64,000 bases of DNA from an uncultured Caryophanales bacterium (GTDB lineage Bacteria > Bacillota_I > Bacilli_A > RFN20 > CAG-826), in assembly GCA_946407815.1 (NCBI GenBank), contig CAMJPB010000002.1:24255-88254 (forward strand), in the 5' to 3' direction. Each line of letters starts with the position of its first letter. Positions within the stretch are counted from its first letter, which is position 1. The notes beneath the pieces are model-generated. The model saw nothing but the letters and a program-made list of their open reading frames with translations, made no database searches and had not been told where the DNA came from. The translations under genes were made by a program, and so were the position numbers. This document shows, one piece after another, positions 8,608 to 19,100 of this stretch.

Positions 8608-11118
8608 TTAGTAAATCACTTGAATTTCTATGGTTTTTTCAGGAATTTCATCTAAATTTATGATCTCAGAATTTAGAGGTTTTCCGTTTACCATAATTGA
8701 TAAGTTCTTATTATTTTCTTTACTAATTTGATGATATTTAATTCGTCTATTTTTAGCGCTTAATTCAAGTGAGACTTCATCCATTGGAAGCTTGTTAGGG
8801 CTAACCTTAATCTTGTTTTCAAATAAAGGTTCTACGCCGATAAATGATTCAACAAGTCCTTTAAGAAGAGTATTAGAGCTTCCTGTGTACCAATCGTTCA
8901 TGGATTGTCCATCAATTCCTAACTCTTTGTTATAACCATAAGAGTTTGGCATTACAAATGGAGAAGTTGAAATTGATTTATGAGTAATTGGAATAAGTCT
9001 AAGTAATTCTTTGTAGGCTAAATCAGATTCTTTAATCATGCTTAATGCTTTAAAGATAAACATTGCAGCATGAATATAAGTTGCAGCATTTTCCGCTGTA
9101 CCTTTTGGTAAGTTCACAATTCTTCCAACTTTTGTAGCGTTAAGACGATCAAAGTAGACATCAAAAGTTTTATAACCATAATCGGATTTAAGACAATCAA
9201 ATGCATTTAAAACATGTGGAATTAAACTTGGATCAACTTTATGGAAATCAGAAATTATATAGAAAGAATTACTTGTGGATGAATGGCGCGAAACTCCATC
9301 AACATCATTAAATGAACCAACGTAAAATGAACGATTCTCACCCCAACCATGGACAATTCTCTTCTCATTACCTTTGGTAACAACTGCATATTTCTTAATT
9401 CCTTCGGCAAGTTCTTCGCAAATTTGCTCGTATCTTGAAGTATCAAAACCCCTTGTTTTGGCGATTTGAATAAACTCATAAAGATTTTTATAAAGATGGA
9501 AAGATGCCATAACTGAAACACCATTTCCGTACTCAACATTAGGATTTTCACTTCTACCTAATCCATCAACTGCATCGTTCCAATCTCCAAATAGAGTTCT
9601 TAAACATTTAGTATCAGGATCAATATTGGAGCAAAGGTAATCAATAATATTTTTTAAGTGTTCAAAAACAGATGATTTATGTTCTGATCGTTTAACTTGT
9701 CTTTCATTAACATAGGTAACGTAGCCACATTTTTCATCTAAAATCTTATAATCCTCTGTAAAACAGAGATATTTATAAAGAGTCGTAATTAACCATTGAC
9801 CTTGATCAATAAATAGACGTGAATCGACTAACGCTATTCCTTCTTTATCAAATGTGCCTGCTTGACGTGGAACTCTACCTAATTCATCTTCATAAACATA
9901 ATTTAAAACATATAGAAGTTTTTCTTTTACGAATCTAGGATTCCACATGCACATCGCTTCAAGCATTTGAGCAACGTCTCTAACTCCAAGCATCATAACT
10001 GAAGAGTTCTTTGTTTTTGAGCAATAATCTACTTGTCTCATGACTTGGTAAACAAAATTGTTAAAAATTTCGTCACTAACTCCAGCATCATGAAGTCCTT
10101 TTAAGTTGAGAACTAGTTTATTCTTATTTTTCACAAACTCTTTTTGATAGTCGTTTCTCAGTTCAGAAAAGTCTTGATTAACATTTTCTATAGAAAATGG
10201 TGCCTTTTCCAAATTGTGACATGATTGCTCATCAAATGCAGAAGTCATTTTAATAGCGATACTAAAGTTTTCTTTTGGAAGAAGATGTTTCTTATTAATA
10301 TCGCCATAGACAGCCATGTCAATAAATTGAGAACATTCTTTTTCGACTTCAAACTTTCCGTTTTTTAGGCATGAAGAAGTTGAAAGCTGTCCGTTTTTAT
10401 CACCCACATAAAGCATCCTGGTGCTTGTGGTATGATTTACTCCACAACCATCTCGTTTAATTACTAAGTAATTATGAAGGTGTATTTCCCTGGAAAGATC
10501 TTCGACAGAATAAATAGTTGCACCATCTTTATTTATAGTTGATCTTCTAAACCATTTAGTTTCTTCACTCTCATAATTTGAGTGAGTTAACAAAGGATTA
10601 ATGTAGTTAGATAAATAAACATCAACTTCTTTATTAGAAAGATTTAAAGCATTTAATTTTAAGATAACTTCTCTAGCTTTATTAAGGGAAATTTCTAAAG
10701 AGAACAGAACACGATTAACCACTCTTAAGTACAAAGTACTTGTCGGATTAAAAACAATATATCTTTCTACTTTTTCTCTTCCAAATTCAGTATCACTTAC
10801 GCCTGTTAGTGAAAAATAATCGTATTTTCCTTTTTTATTTAATATTCCACCAAAGAAAGCAATGTATGGTTCTTTACCTTCTAAGGTCATTGGAATTATT
10901 GAAAAATTAGAATCAACAATTGTGATATAGCCAGAAGAATAAGTCCATAAAGTTAAGCCATCCCGTGTTTGAGGTTGTCTTGCATCTCCATAAGGATTAG
11001 GCAAGGCCAAAACAGAGTCCTTAGAAAGGAAGTAACAATTGGATGGTAATTTACCATTTTGTTCCTTCAATTGGCGCTTAATTTTGCCATATAAAAGCTT
11101 TATATCTTTATCTTCCAT
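8608..11118 (-). CDS. GH94-family beta-glucoside phosphorylase (cello-/laminaribiose type)
   Basis: An 836-residue cytoplasmic enzyme with the GH94 layout: N-terminal beta-sandwich, linker, then an (alpha/alpha)6 barrel from about residue 340. The motif GDWNDAVDGLG at 511-521 carries the catalytic acid aspartate of this family, and GSSNTLLKGLVE near the C-terminus is the conserved phosphate-side region. GH94 enzymes split a beta-glucosyl disaccharide or oligosaccharide with phosphate, giving glucose 1-phosphate. No signal peptide is present. The neighbouring GH16s point to beta-1,3 or mixed-link glucan oligosaccharides, but cellobiose cannot be excluded. It follows the binding-protein gene by 40 bases, probably as one transcript. 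Confidence 0.88.
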   Translation of the reverse strand: MEDKDIKLLYGKIKRQLKEQNGKLPSNCYFLSKDSVLALPNPYGDARQPQTRDGLTLWTYSSGYITIVDSNFSIIPMTLEGKEPYIAFFGGILNKKGKYDYFSLTGVSDTEFGREKVERYIVFNPTSTLYLRVVNRVLFSLEISLNKAREVILKLNALNLSNKEVDVYLSNYINPLLTHSNYESEETKWFRRSTINKDGATIYSVEDLSREIHLHNYLVIKRDGCGVNHTTSTRMLYVGDKNGQLSTSSCLKNGKFEVEKECSQFIDMAVYGDINKKHLLPKENFSIAIKMTSAFDEQSCHNLEKAPFSIENVNQDFSELRNDYQKEFVKNKNKLVLNLKGLHDAGVSDEIFNNFVYQVMRQVDYCSKTKNSSVMMLGVRDVAQMLEAMCMWNPRFVKEKLLYVLNYVYEDELGRVPRQAGTFDKEGIALVDSRLFIDQGQWLITTLYKYLCFTEDYKILDEKCGYVTYVNERQVKRSEHKSSVFEHLKNIIDYLCSNIDPDTKCLRTLFGDWNDAVDGLGRSENPNVEYGNGVSVMASFHLYKNLYEFIQIAKTRGFDTSRYEQICEELAEGIKKYAVVTKGNEKRIVHGWGENRSFYVGSFNDVDGVSRHSSTSNSFYIISDFHKVDPSLIPHVLNAFDCLKSDYGYKTFDVYFDRLNATKVGRIVNLPKGTAENAATYIHAAMFIFKALSMIKESDLAYKELLRLIPITHKSISTSPFVMPNSYGYNKELGIDGQSMNDWYTGSSNTLLKGLVESFIGVEPLFENKIKVSPNKLPMDEVSLELSAKNRRIKYHQISKENNKNLSIMVNGKPLNSEIINLDEIPEKTIEIQVIY

Positions 11119-11158
11119 ACTTTAATAATTTTATTAATCCTTATTTAAAAATTTTAAA

Positions 11159-12580
11159 TTACATGCGGCTTTCGCTGACCCATGTGCCCCATTGTCTTTC
11201 GACATTGCTATAAATTTCGGTGAAAGCTTCATCAATATTGTGATAAGTCTTCTTGATAAGCTGAAGGAACGGTCTACCACTTGAGGCACCCCAGAAATCA
11301 ACAAAGTTATTCAAGAATAAAGGTGATGATGAATAGTTTGTGAAAGTTTTAGTAAGGTGTGAACGATAATCGAGTAATGATTGCATATAAGTATTAGTTG
11401 TTTGATAAGTACCAGACGATAACTTATAAGCCATCATACCATGTGCTTTTTCAAAGAAAATCTTCAAAACTTTATCAGAAATAAGTGTTTTAATAAATGA
11501 CTTAGCTAAATCAGCTTTCTTTGTGGTTGCAGGAACAGCAATGTATTGGTCTTCACCAATGACGTATGAGCAGCTTTCAGCTGTTGGAACGATCTTTGGA
11601 GAATCCATGATTTTTAATACAAAGTTGCTTGGTAAGTTGTGATTTGTGTTGTAATTAAGCATTTCGTTATAGAGCCAGTTACCAGAAATCATCATAGCAG
11701 CTTTACCTTGCATAAAGTTCTTTTGTGCTGTGTGGTTGTCTCTTGTAACATCTTCTGGATCAGAATATGCTGCGTTACCAAAGATTTGGTACCAAACATC
11801 TGTTGCTTGTTTTAATCCAGCATAAGTTGCGTTTGTTGTTGCATTAAATTTACCAGAATCTTCTCTACCATAGTTTTTGAATTCATTAATGGCGTCTGCA
11901 CCAACGATTTGGCCCCACCATGTATAAACTAAGTAATCAAAGTAGTCAGTGTTTTCGCCGGTGTATGCGAATGGATAAACTCTTGGTGAAGTTGGATCTA
12001 ATGGATCAACATAAACTGGATTATCAATGATATTTTGGCATAAAGCTAAGAGTTCATCAGTTGTTGTTGGAACAGCCCAACCGTTATCTTCAAACATCTT
12101 TGCATTATAGAAAATACCACCAACGTCACTCATCCATGGAAGACGATATGTATGTTTACCTGCGTTTGGTCTTTCAAAATAAATTGATTGAGCGTATTCA
12201 GGATTGATTTTATCAATAACCTTCATTCCATCAACTGTTTCTTGAAGTAAATCATCAAGTTCTAATAACTTACCTTGACCAGCATATCTACGCCAATCGG
12301 TACCATTAGAAATATATACGTCATCATCGCTATTGCTCTTTGACATGGAGCTTGTAACTAAGCTACGTGCATCTGGAGAAGCGTTAAGATTAATTTTGTA
12401 ATCTGGGTTTTCTTCTTCCCAAACTTTAACTGCTTCATCAATCCACTCTCTGCCATAACCTAAATTAAGGGCAATAACGTTGAGTGTGTTCTTATTTGAA
12501 CCAGCTGGGGAACATCCTGCAACTGCAAGACTTGCTAAAAGAGCTGTCATTGTAGTGAGAAGGCGATTTTTTGTTTTCAT
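11159..12580 (-). CDS. Sugar ABC transporter substrate-binding lipoprotein (family 1)
   Basis: A 473-residue lipoprotein with lipobox LAVAGC (Cys23). The sequence after the lipobox (IALNLGYGREWIDEAVKVWEEENP) is the usual start of a MalE-like family 1 binding protein, and typical late motifs (FMQGKAAMMISGNWLYNE; YIAVPATTKKADLAKSFIK) follow. It probably delivers beta-glucan oligosaccharides to the two permeases encoded divergently at 14270 and 15257. Separation of the binding protein from its permeases is uncommon but both sides share one regulatory gap. GGAGAG precedes the ATG. Confidence 0.93.
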   Translation of the reverse strand: MKTKNRLLTTMTALLASLAVAGCSPAGSNKNTLNVIALNLGYGREWIDEAVKVWEEENPDYKINLNASPDARSLVTSSMSKSNSDDDVYISNGTDWRRYAGQGKLLELDDLLQETVDGMKVIDKINPEYAQSIYFERPNAGKHTYRLPWMSDVGGIFYNAKMFEDNGWAVPTTTDELLALCQNIIDNPVYVDPLDPTSPRVYPFAYTGENTDYFDYLVYTWWGQIVGADAINEFKNYGREDSGKFNATTNATYAGLKQATDVWYQIFGNAAYSDPEDVTRDNHTAQKNFMQGKAAMMISGNWLYNEMLNYNTNHNLPSNFVLKIMDSPKIVPTAESCSYVIGEDQYIAVPATTKKADLAKSFIKTLISDKVLKIFFEKAHGMMAYKLSSGTYQTTNTYMQSLLDYRSHLTKTFTNYSSSPLFLNNFVDFWGASSGRPFLQLIKKTYHNIDEAFTEIYSNVERQWGTWVSESRM

Positions 12581-12821
12581 GTTTCTCTCCTTTTTTTAGA
12601 AAGTAAAATAACTTGTAAATCTATTATAAACTAAAATTTCTAATTATGGTAAAGTTTGTTTTATCTTTTTACATAAATCACCACTTCAAGCATATATACG
12701 AGCTATTAAATAAAGAAAACACGTGCGAAAACATGTAGAAAAATGTGCCAGAGATACTAATCATTTTTTCATAAAGTAAAAATTTGTTCCTTTTTGCGAA
12801 AGAAAAAAATATAATAGTAGT
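12581..12821. promoter_or_regulatory. Divergent promoter region of the glucan locus
   Basis: A 241-base A/T-rich gap controls both directions. On the minus strand a TATAAT (complement of 12623-12628) lies about 40 bases before the binding-protein start. On the plus strand TATAAT at 12810-12815 ends 6 bases before the ATG at 12822, so that mRNA should begin at or beside the start codon. Between them lie ACACGTGC and ACATGTAG near 12720-12740, possible operator bases for the ROK regulator; this last point is a guess. Confidence 0.65.
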
Positions 12822-14270
12822 ATGAAAAACGCATACAGAAATAATAAATATAGGTCCCTTTTGTGCCTATCCATTTTTGCTTTATCTCTAGTTTCGTGCG
12901 GAGATAAAGCTGTAGTTAAGACTTACAGTGATTATGTTGAAGGAGATAAACCTGAAACTTTAAGCACAGTTAAGTTAGATAACGAACACGCCTTCTTTGA
13001 TGACTTCACCAATGGAGTTGACTATGACGCCTGGCAAATTGGCGCAGGTGCATGGGGTTATGGTAATGGAGGTGTCGTTCCAGACAATGTCTTCTATACT
13101 GAAGATGGGCATTTAATTTTAAGAGGCAATGGTTTTTATTACGCCAAAAACGAAGTTAAAGGCTTAGGAGCCCTTAAAGATGGTAGAAATACCGGATCTT
13201 GTATTATTTCTAAATTCTTAGTAGGCCCAGGTCATTACGAAGTAAAGATGAAACCTTTAACAAGACTTGGCGCTTGCACCGCTTTCTGGACATTCACTAA
13301 TAGACCATCTGAAATTTATACTGAAAACGATAACCACGAAATCGATATCGAACTTCCAGGTGGCAAAACTAGAAGCCAAATTTCATTTAAAAACGTTTTA
13401 AATACAAACTACGTCACAGAATCAATGAATATCTCAAAAGATATCGTTGTTAGAGACATCACAAATGGTAAAACCATTAACTTAGCTGATGGCAAATTCC
13501 ATACATTTGGGTTTGACTGGTACACAGATCCATCAGTAATCATTTATTTCTGTGATGGTCATATCACCGCTATTAATGATTTATTTGTTCCAACACTTCA
13601 ATCTAAACTTTGGTTAGGTAACTGGTTCCCAAATAACGCTGCATTCGTTGGCGAATCATTATTTGAAACAGATTACATGGTTGTTGATTGGGTTAAATAT
13701 ATTCCTTACCTTAATCAACCATTTGAAGAATGGAATCCTAACGTCTCAGTTAACTCTGCTGAGAGAAGTCAATATCCTTCATCTCCAATAATTTTGGAGA
13801 ATCCAAACATGATCGCAAATGGTGACTTTGACGCCTTAGTTAATTTAGAAGATAAAACCAATAAAGGTTGGTTCTTCAACAAATTAAACGGCTATGATGC
13901 AGTCCCAGTCGAAAATATTTGCTACATTTCTGACGACGAAGGCTTAGGCCAAACTGGTGCCCTTTACCTTAAAGAAGGTGGCTACGCTTCGGCTGTTGTT
14001 GATTCTGTTTACGAAGGTCAAACATACAACTTATCATTCTATGGCAAAACAAACGCTAACGACGCTAGAGTTATTATCAGATTCCGTGATGTAACTCAAG
14101 GAGTTATCGAAACCAAAACTATTAAAGTTAGCGGCGATACATTTAAAGAATACACAGAAGCCTTAGTTCCACCTGAAGGAACTTATTCAATCCAAATTCA
14201 AACCTACTTTAGCGATAAAGCAGATAATCATTTAGTTCTTGATGAATTTAGTTTGGTAAGAGGATTCTAA
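12822..14270 (+). CDS. GH16 beta-glucanase lipoprotein with C-terminal CBM
   Basis: A 482-residue lipoprotein (lipobox SLVSC, Cys26). The GH16 domain spans about residues 50-300, with the catalytic NHEIDIEL at 171-178 (Glu173, Asp175, Glu177), again without the laminarinase bulge residue. The C-terminal 150 residues (from ANGDFDAL to LDEFSLVRGF) read as a CBM4/9-type sugar-binding module. It is the first gene of a seven-gene operon and overlaps the first permease by one base (TAATG). Its start has no Shine-Dalgarno but has a -10 box at the spacing expected of a leaderless mRNA. Exact glucan linkage is open. Confidence 0.9.
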   Translation: MKNAYRNNKYRSLLCLSIFALSLVSCGDKAVVKTYSDYVEGDKPETLSTVKLDNEHAFFDDFTNGVDYDAWQIGAGAWGYGNGGVVPDNVFYTEDGHLILRGNGFYYAKNEVKGLGALKDGRNTGSCIISKFLVGPGHYEVKMKPLTRLGACTAFWTFTNRPSEIYTENDNHEIDIELPGGKTRSQISFKNVLNTNYVTESMNISKDIVVRDITNGKTINLADGKFHTFGFDWYTDPSVIIYFCDGHITAINDLFVPTLQSKLWLGNWFPNNAAFVGESLFETDYMVVDWVKYIPYLNQPFEEWNPNVSVNSAERSQYPSSPIILENPNMIANGDFDALVNLEDKTNKGWFFNKLNGYDAVPVENICYISDDEGLGQTGALYLKEGGYASAVVDSVYEGQTYNLSFYGKTNANDARVIIRFRDVTQGVIETKTIKVSGDTFKEYTEALVPPEGTYSIQIQTYFSDKADNHLVLDEFSLVRGF

Positions 14271-15253
14271 TGGAAAACTTGACTGAGCTTAACATTAATA
14301 AACTTTCGCGAGTCCATTCCTCCTATAAGCCACACATGTCTAGGAGGAAAAGAGATTATATTTTCATTATCCTCATGCTCGCTTACCCAGTTTTACAATT
14401 CGTTTTGACTTGGTCTTTTGTCAACATTAAGAGTATCTTAAACGCTTTCCAAGTTACCGATATTTATGGTGACGTTACTTGGGGTTTTGGAAACTTTGCA
14501 TCCTACTTTGATAACTTATTCCACTCCAACTATCATAACTCTGGAGTTACTTGGATTAATGATACCGGTTTAGTATTACTAAACTCTTTAGCAATCGGCA
14601 TCATTACAGTCTTTATTTCCCTACCTTTGTCACTTATTTTTTCATATTTCCTTCACAAAAAGATGCCTATATCGAACGTGTTGAGAGCAATCTTCTTCCT
14701 TCCTAATATCATTCCTGTTGTTGCTCTTACGTTCGCATACAAGGCATCTTTTGACGGAAATATTGGTTATTTATATAACGTCATGAGGGCGATTGGCTTC
14801 CCAGCATCATTCTTTGCGAAAGCTCCTTACACCGAATTCATGATTATTATGTACCTTATTTGGGCTGGTCTTGGTTACAACATCATCCTTATTTCAGGTG
14901 CAATTGGAAGAATTCCAAAGGAGTTATTTGAATCCGCTGAACTTGATCATGCTGGCTACTTTAAAGAGTTTATTCACGTTGTCATTCCATGTATTTGGCC
15001 AACAGTTGTTACTTTAGTAGTTATTGGAATGACTAACGTTTTAACTCTTTACTTACAACCACTCTTACTTACAAATGCTGATAATGCAGCGGCTTATACA
15101 ATTTCTATGTCAATATTCCTTGATGCATCTGGTGATGGCTCTGCCTTTGGCAAAGCCAGTGCATTTGGTTTAATGTTATCACTTATTTGGGCTCCGGTTA
15201 TTCTTATGACCCGTAAGTTCCTTTCTAAGAAATTTGATGGAGTTGACTACTAA
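14270..15253 (+). CDS. Sugar ABC transporter permease, MalF/UgpA type
   Basis: A 327-residue inner-membrane protein with about six hydrophobic segments and a cytosolic N-terminus of about 25 residues. The EAA loop that contacts the ATPase is seen as ELFESAELDHAGYFKEF with the following IPCIWP. It pairs with the next gene to form the channel, with the lipoprotein at 11159 as receptor and the ATPase at 20326 as motor. The one-base overlap with the GH16 gene suggests coupled translation. Confidence 0.94.
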   Translation: MENLTELNINKLSRVHSSYKPHMSRRKRDYIFIILMLAYPVLQFVLTWSFVNIKSILNAFQVTDIYGDVTWGFGNFASYFDNLFHSNYHNSGVTWINDTGLVLLNSLAIGIITVFISLPLSLIFSYFLHKKMPISNVLRAIFFLPNIIPVVALTFAYKASFDGNIGYLYNVMRAIGFPASFFAKAPYTEFMIIMYLIWAGLGYNIILISGAIGRIPKELFESAELDHAGYFKEFIHVVIPCIWPTVVTLVVIGMTNVLTLYLQPLLLTNADNAAAYTISMSIFLDASGDGSAFGKASAFGLMLSLIWAPVILMTRKFLSKKFDGVDY

Positions 15254-15256
15254 TTT

Positions 15257-16150
15257 ATGGAAGATTTAACTAGAGCGTATCAAGGTGATCAATACATCCA
15301 AAAGAAGAAGGATGTTGGCTACCATGTCATTAAATGGGTTGTTTTCTCAGTCTTTATTATTTATGGCATTAGCCTTCTTTTTCCATTCTTATGGATGCTA
15401 GTTTCATCATTTAGAACTAGCCAAGACTTTGACTTAAATCCATTTAGACTTCCTGAAGCTTTGTATGGAAAGAACTTTATTGAAGTTATCAAGTTTGAAA
15501 TTGATGGCCAAACAATCGGAAGTATGTTCCTTATGTCAGTTCTTATGACTACTTTAGGCACTGTTATTAATTTATTCTTCTCTGCATGTGCGGCTTATAT
15601 TATTTCCAAATTTAAGTTTATTGGTCGCGGCGTTATCTACGCAGTCGCCATCTTTACAATGGTTGTTCCTATTGTTGGTACACTTCCAGCTCAAGTTCAA
15701 ATGATGCAAACTCTCCATCTTGATGGAGATAATGCTATTATTGGTGTTTTATTCCTATATTCAGGAGCATTTGGTTTTAACTTTATTCTCCTTTATAGCG
15801 CATTCTCAAGTGTCTCAAATTCATACCTTGAAGCTGCTTCAGTAGATGGCTGTGGAAGATTTAAAACTTTCTTTAAAGTAGTTCTTCCACAGGTCAAAGG
15901 TTCCTTAATCGCCTGTGCTGTTTTACAGGCTATTGGTTATTGGAACGACTATTCTACACCACGTCTATTCTTACCTAGAGGAATGACTACACTTGCTGTA
16001 GGTCTAGATATGATTCAAACAAAGAGCGGAGGCAATTATCCTCAAATCTTTGCATCCATGATTATTTCGATTATTCCAGTTTTATTAATTTATCTTATCT
16101 TCCAAAAGAAGATTATCGAATCAACCAACGCGGGAGGTTTAAAAGGATGA
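15257..16150 (+). CDS. Sugar ABC transporter permease, MalG/UgpE type
   Basis: A 297-residue partner permease with six hydrophobic segments. The EAA loop is YLEAASVDGCGRFKTFFK followed by VLPQVKG. It starts 3 bases after the first permease and overlaps the next lipoprotein gene by four bases (ATGA). It ends with TGA, which shows that TGA is a stop codon here. Confidence 0.94.
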   Translation: MEDLTRAYQGDQYIQKKKDVGYHVIKWVVFSVFIIYGISLLFPFLWMLVSSFRTSQDFDLNPFRLPEALYGKNFIEVIKFEIDGQTIGSMFLMSVLMTTLGTVINLFFSACAAYIISKFKFIGRGVIYAVAIFTMVVPIVGTLPAQVQMMQTLHLDGDNAIIGVLFLYSGAFGFNFILLYSAFSSVSNSYLEAASVDGCGRFKTFFKVVLPQVKGSLIACAVLQAIGYWNDYSTPRLFLPRGMTTLAVGLDMIQTKSGGNYPQIFASMIISIIPVLLIYLIFQKKIIESTNAGGLKG

Positions 16151-19100
16151 GAAAATTCAAAGTTTTACTATTTTCATCACTACTTGCAGTTCCATCACTC
16201 AGTGCTTGTAACTTATTTAACAAGGACTATGTTGGACCAATTTCATTTGAAAAAGACGAATATGAGATTCATTCAGGCGATACAGTAACAATCTCCCAAA
16301 AAGCCAAAGACGTCACTTATTCATTTGTAGATTTAGCTCTAGACGGCGTTAATTTGGACGCTAAATCAGGTAAGATTACATATTCTGCTATCCCAAATAA
16401 CACTCAAGTTCTTTACACTGCTACAGCTAATGGCTACATTGCTGATCCAGTCGTTTTAAACTTACTTAGCGAAGTTGAAGTTCCAACATTATCATTCGTT
16501 GAATTATCCGAATATATTTGTGACGGAAACATCATTTATGCTACTAGTAGCACAAACTCCGCTATCGCTTATTCATTAAAACAAAGAGTTGAAGGCGTTT
16601 CTATTAACGCAACAACTGGTCAAGTTAAATTAACTAATGCGGCAACTGATGGCACACAATTTACAGTTGTTATTTCATCTAATGGTGCAACAAACGAAAA
16701 GACATTCAAAGTTGGTAAAAACCACTTAGTTAAAGCTCTTAACGATAAACAAATCAGTGAACAAAGTAACAAATCAGCACTTTGCTTTAATTTAGACTTC
16801 TCTGATTCTGATATTGCAACTAAAGAGGTTAGAAATCTTATTTCTTCACGACACGTTTTAGGTAGTGAAAACTATGTTTTCGATGCTACTAAATCACGCT
16901 TAACAGTGAAGAAAGAAGCATTAGAGTCATTCTCACTTGGCGAGAACATCTTAACAATTGTCACCAATAAGAACATGATTAACGTGACCGTTATCATTGC
17001 AAATAAGATTGTTAAGACCGTTGAAGATATCGTTGCAATTAACGATTCAATCGAAAATCTTTCTGGTTATTATGTACTTGGTAACGACATTGATTTAACT
17101 GATTACTTATCACCAGGCGGAAAAGGCTACGAAGATGGCAAAGGTTGGACTCCAATTGGCATTTATCACGATGTTACAGATGGAACAGCCTTTAACGAAA
17201 CATTTAAGGGAACATTTGACGGAAATGGTCATATCATCTCCGGTTACCAAGTAAATAGAAAAGATACATTAGGATTTAACTCTGGTTTATTTGGTTATAT
17301 TTATAACCTTGGCACAGTTAAAAACCTTGGTTTAGTTTCTTCTAACGATAACACCACCGCATCATTTGCTGGTGCAATCGCTGGATTTAACGAAGGTAAG
17401 ATCATTAACTGTTGGACAGATGTTAACGTTTCCAATGACTATGGCGGAACAAGTTATCGTATCGTTGGCGGTTTCGTTGGCAGAAACTCTGGAACAATCG
17501 AATCTTGCTACGCTTTAGGTGAAGTTAAGGGTGAATCCCAAATCGGCGCATTCGTTGGCTTAAATGAAGGTACCATTAAAAATTGCTATGCAACTAAAGA
17601 AGGTTACGAAGCATTTACAACTGGTATGGATCCAGAAAACTGCGTCTTATTTGATACAAAAGCTGACTTAATTGCTCATAAGAGCGAAATGGTTTTAGAT
17701 GCAAAATACTGGGATATTTCTGGTGATTCTTATCCAGTTCTTAAGAACGATATCGTTTTCTACTATCCATTTAACATTGACTTAGTCACAAACGACACCG
17801 AATTTGTTAAGGGTGAAGAAATTGACTACGAAGTTAAGATTTTCCCAACCGATTTACAAGCGGAATTTGAATCTAAAGTTGTCGTAACAAGCGATGATGC
17901 AAATACAGTTGTTAGCGGATCTAAGATTATATCTTCTACTTCATCAAAACCAGTCGTTAACGTTAAAGCCATTATTGATGAATCAGGATTATATTTAGAA
18001 GACAAAGTTGAACTTAAGTTCTTTGATGCAACTGAATCAATTGCAATTAATAATAACTTTGTTAATAATCACGTTGAACCAGGTGAAAGATATAATCTTT
18101 CTGCAGTTGTTTCTCCAGCAGGAGCAAATCAAAACGTTAGATGGTCAACTTCTAAGGCACTTAAAGGCGTTTCAATTGAAGGACAACAATTAGTTCTTTC
18201 TGAAGAAGCTGCAAATAACTCTGATTTAACTTTTGATCTTATCGCTACTAGTAGCGGAATGACTGATTCAGTTACATTAACTATCGCTGTTCCTAACTAC
18301 TTATCAGCACCAGTTCAAGTCATTTATAGCGATGATACAAATAACTTAACTTATAACCTTAGTGGCATTAATTTAAGTGGCGCTAAGTTATACTTAGATG
18401 GGCAAGAAGTCCAATATTCAATAAGTGGAAGTGTTGCCACAATTAATAAAGAATTAATTAAAGAAAAACCAAATACCACTGTTGGCTTTAAACTTGCTTT
18501 AGCAAATGGCGATGTTTACCGTTTCTATGCATGCTACATTTCACATAATAGATACACAGTAAATAACATGCCAACAAACGCAATTGCACTTTCTAGCGCA
18601 GCTGATTTTGAAAATTACTTCAACATCGTTGATTATATGCCAACACGTTACGCAAATAACTACGATAAGGTTTTTTACCTTACTAACGATATTGACTTTG
18701 GTGGCGCTCAAATTAACTCAATTGGTTATGAAATTGAAGAATTTGGTGAATACCGTTCATTTACAGGTAAGATTTATGGCTTTGGTCATAAGATTAAAAA
18801 CGCCGTCATTACTGATAACGAAAAATATCTTACTCTCACCGCTGCTCAAAAATCTGATCCATATCGTAAGAGTAAATATGGTGTTGGTTTCTTCGGTTCA
18901 TTCTCAGGTGAAGTTTATGACATTGTCTTTGACAATATTTCAGTCCACGCTAACTCATGGAACGGCGCATTCGCTGGTATGATTGGCGCAGCTGGTGTCA
19001 TTGAAAATGTTTCATTCATCAATTCTGATGTTAAGAATGCTGAAGGCACAGATTATAGCACTGCTTCATTGATTACCGGTCGTTTCTGTGGTAAGAATGA

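Noticed and set aside
16148..16150. Mycoplasma genetic code (TGA as tryptophan)
   Set aside because: TGA ends this permease, the antitoxin, topA and trmFO at the expected protein ends, and tryptophan is encoded by TGG throughout.
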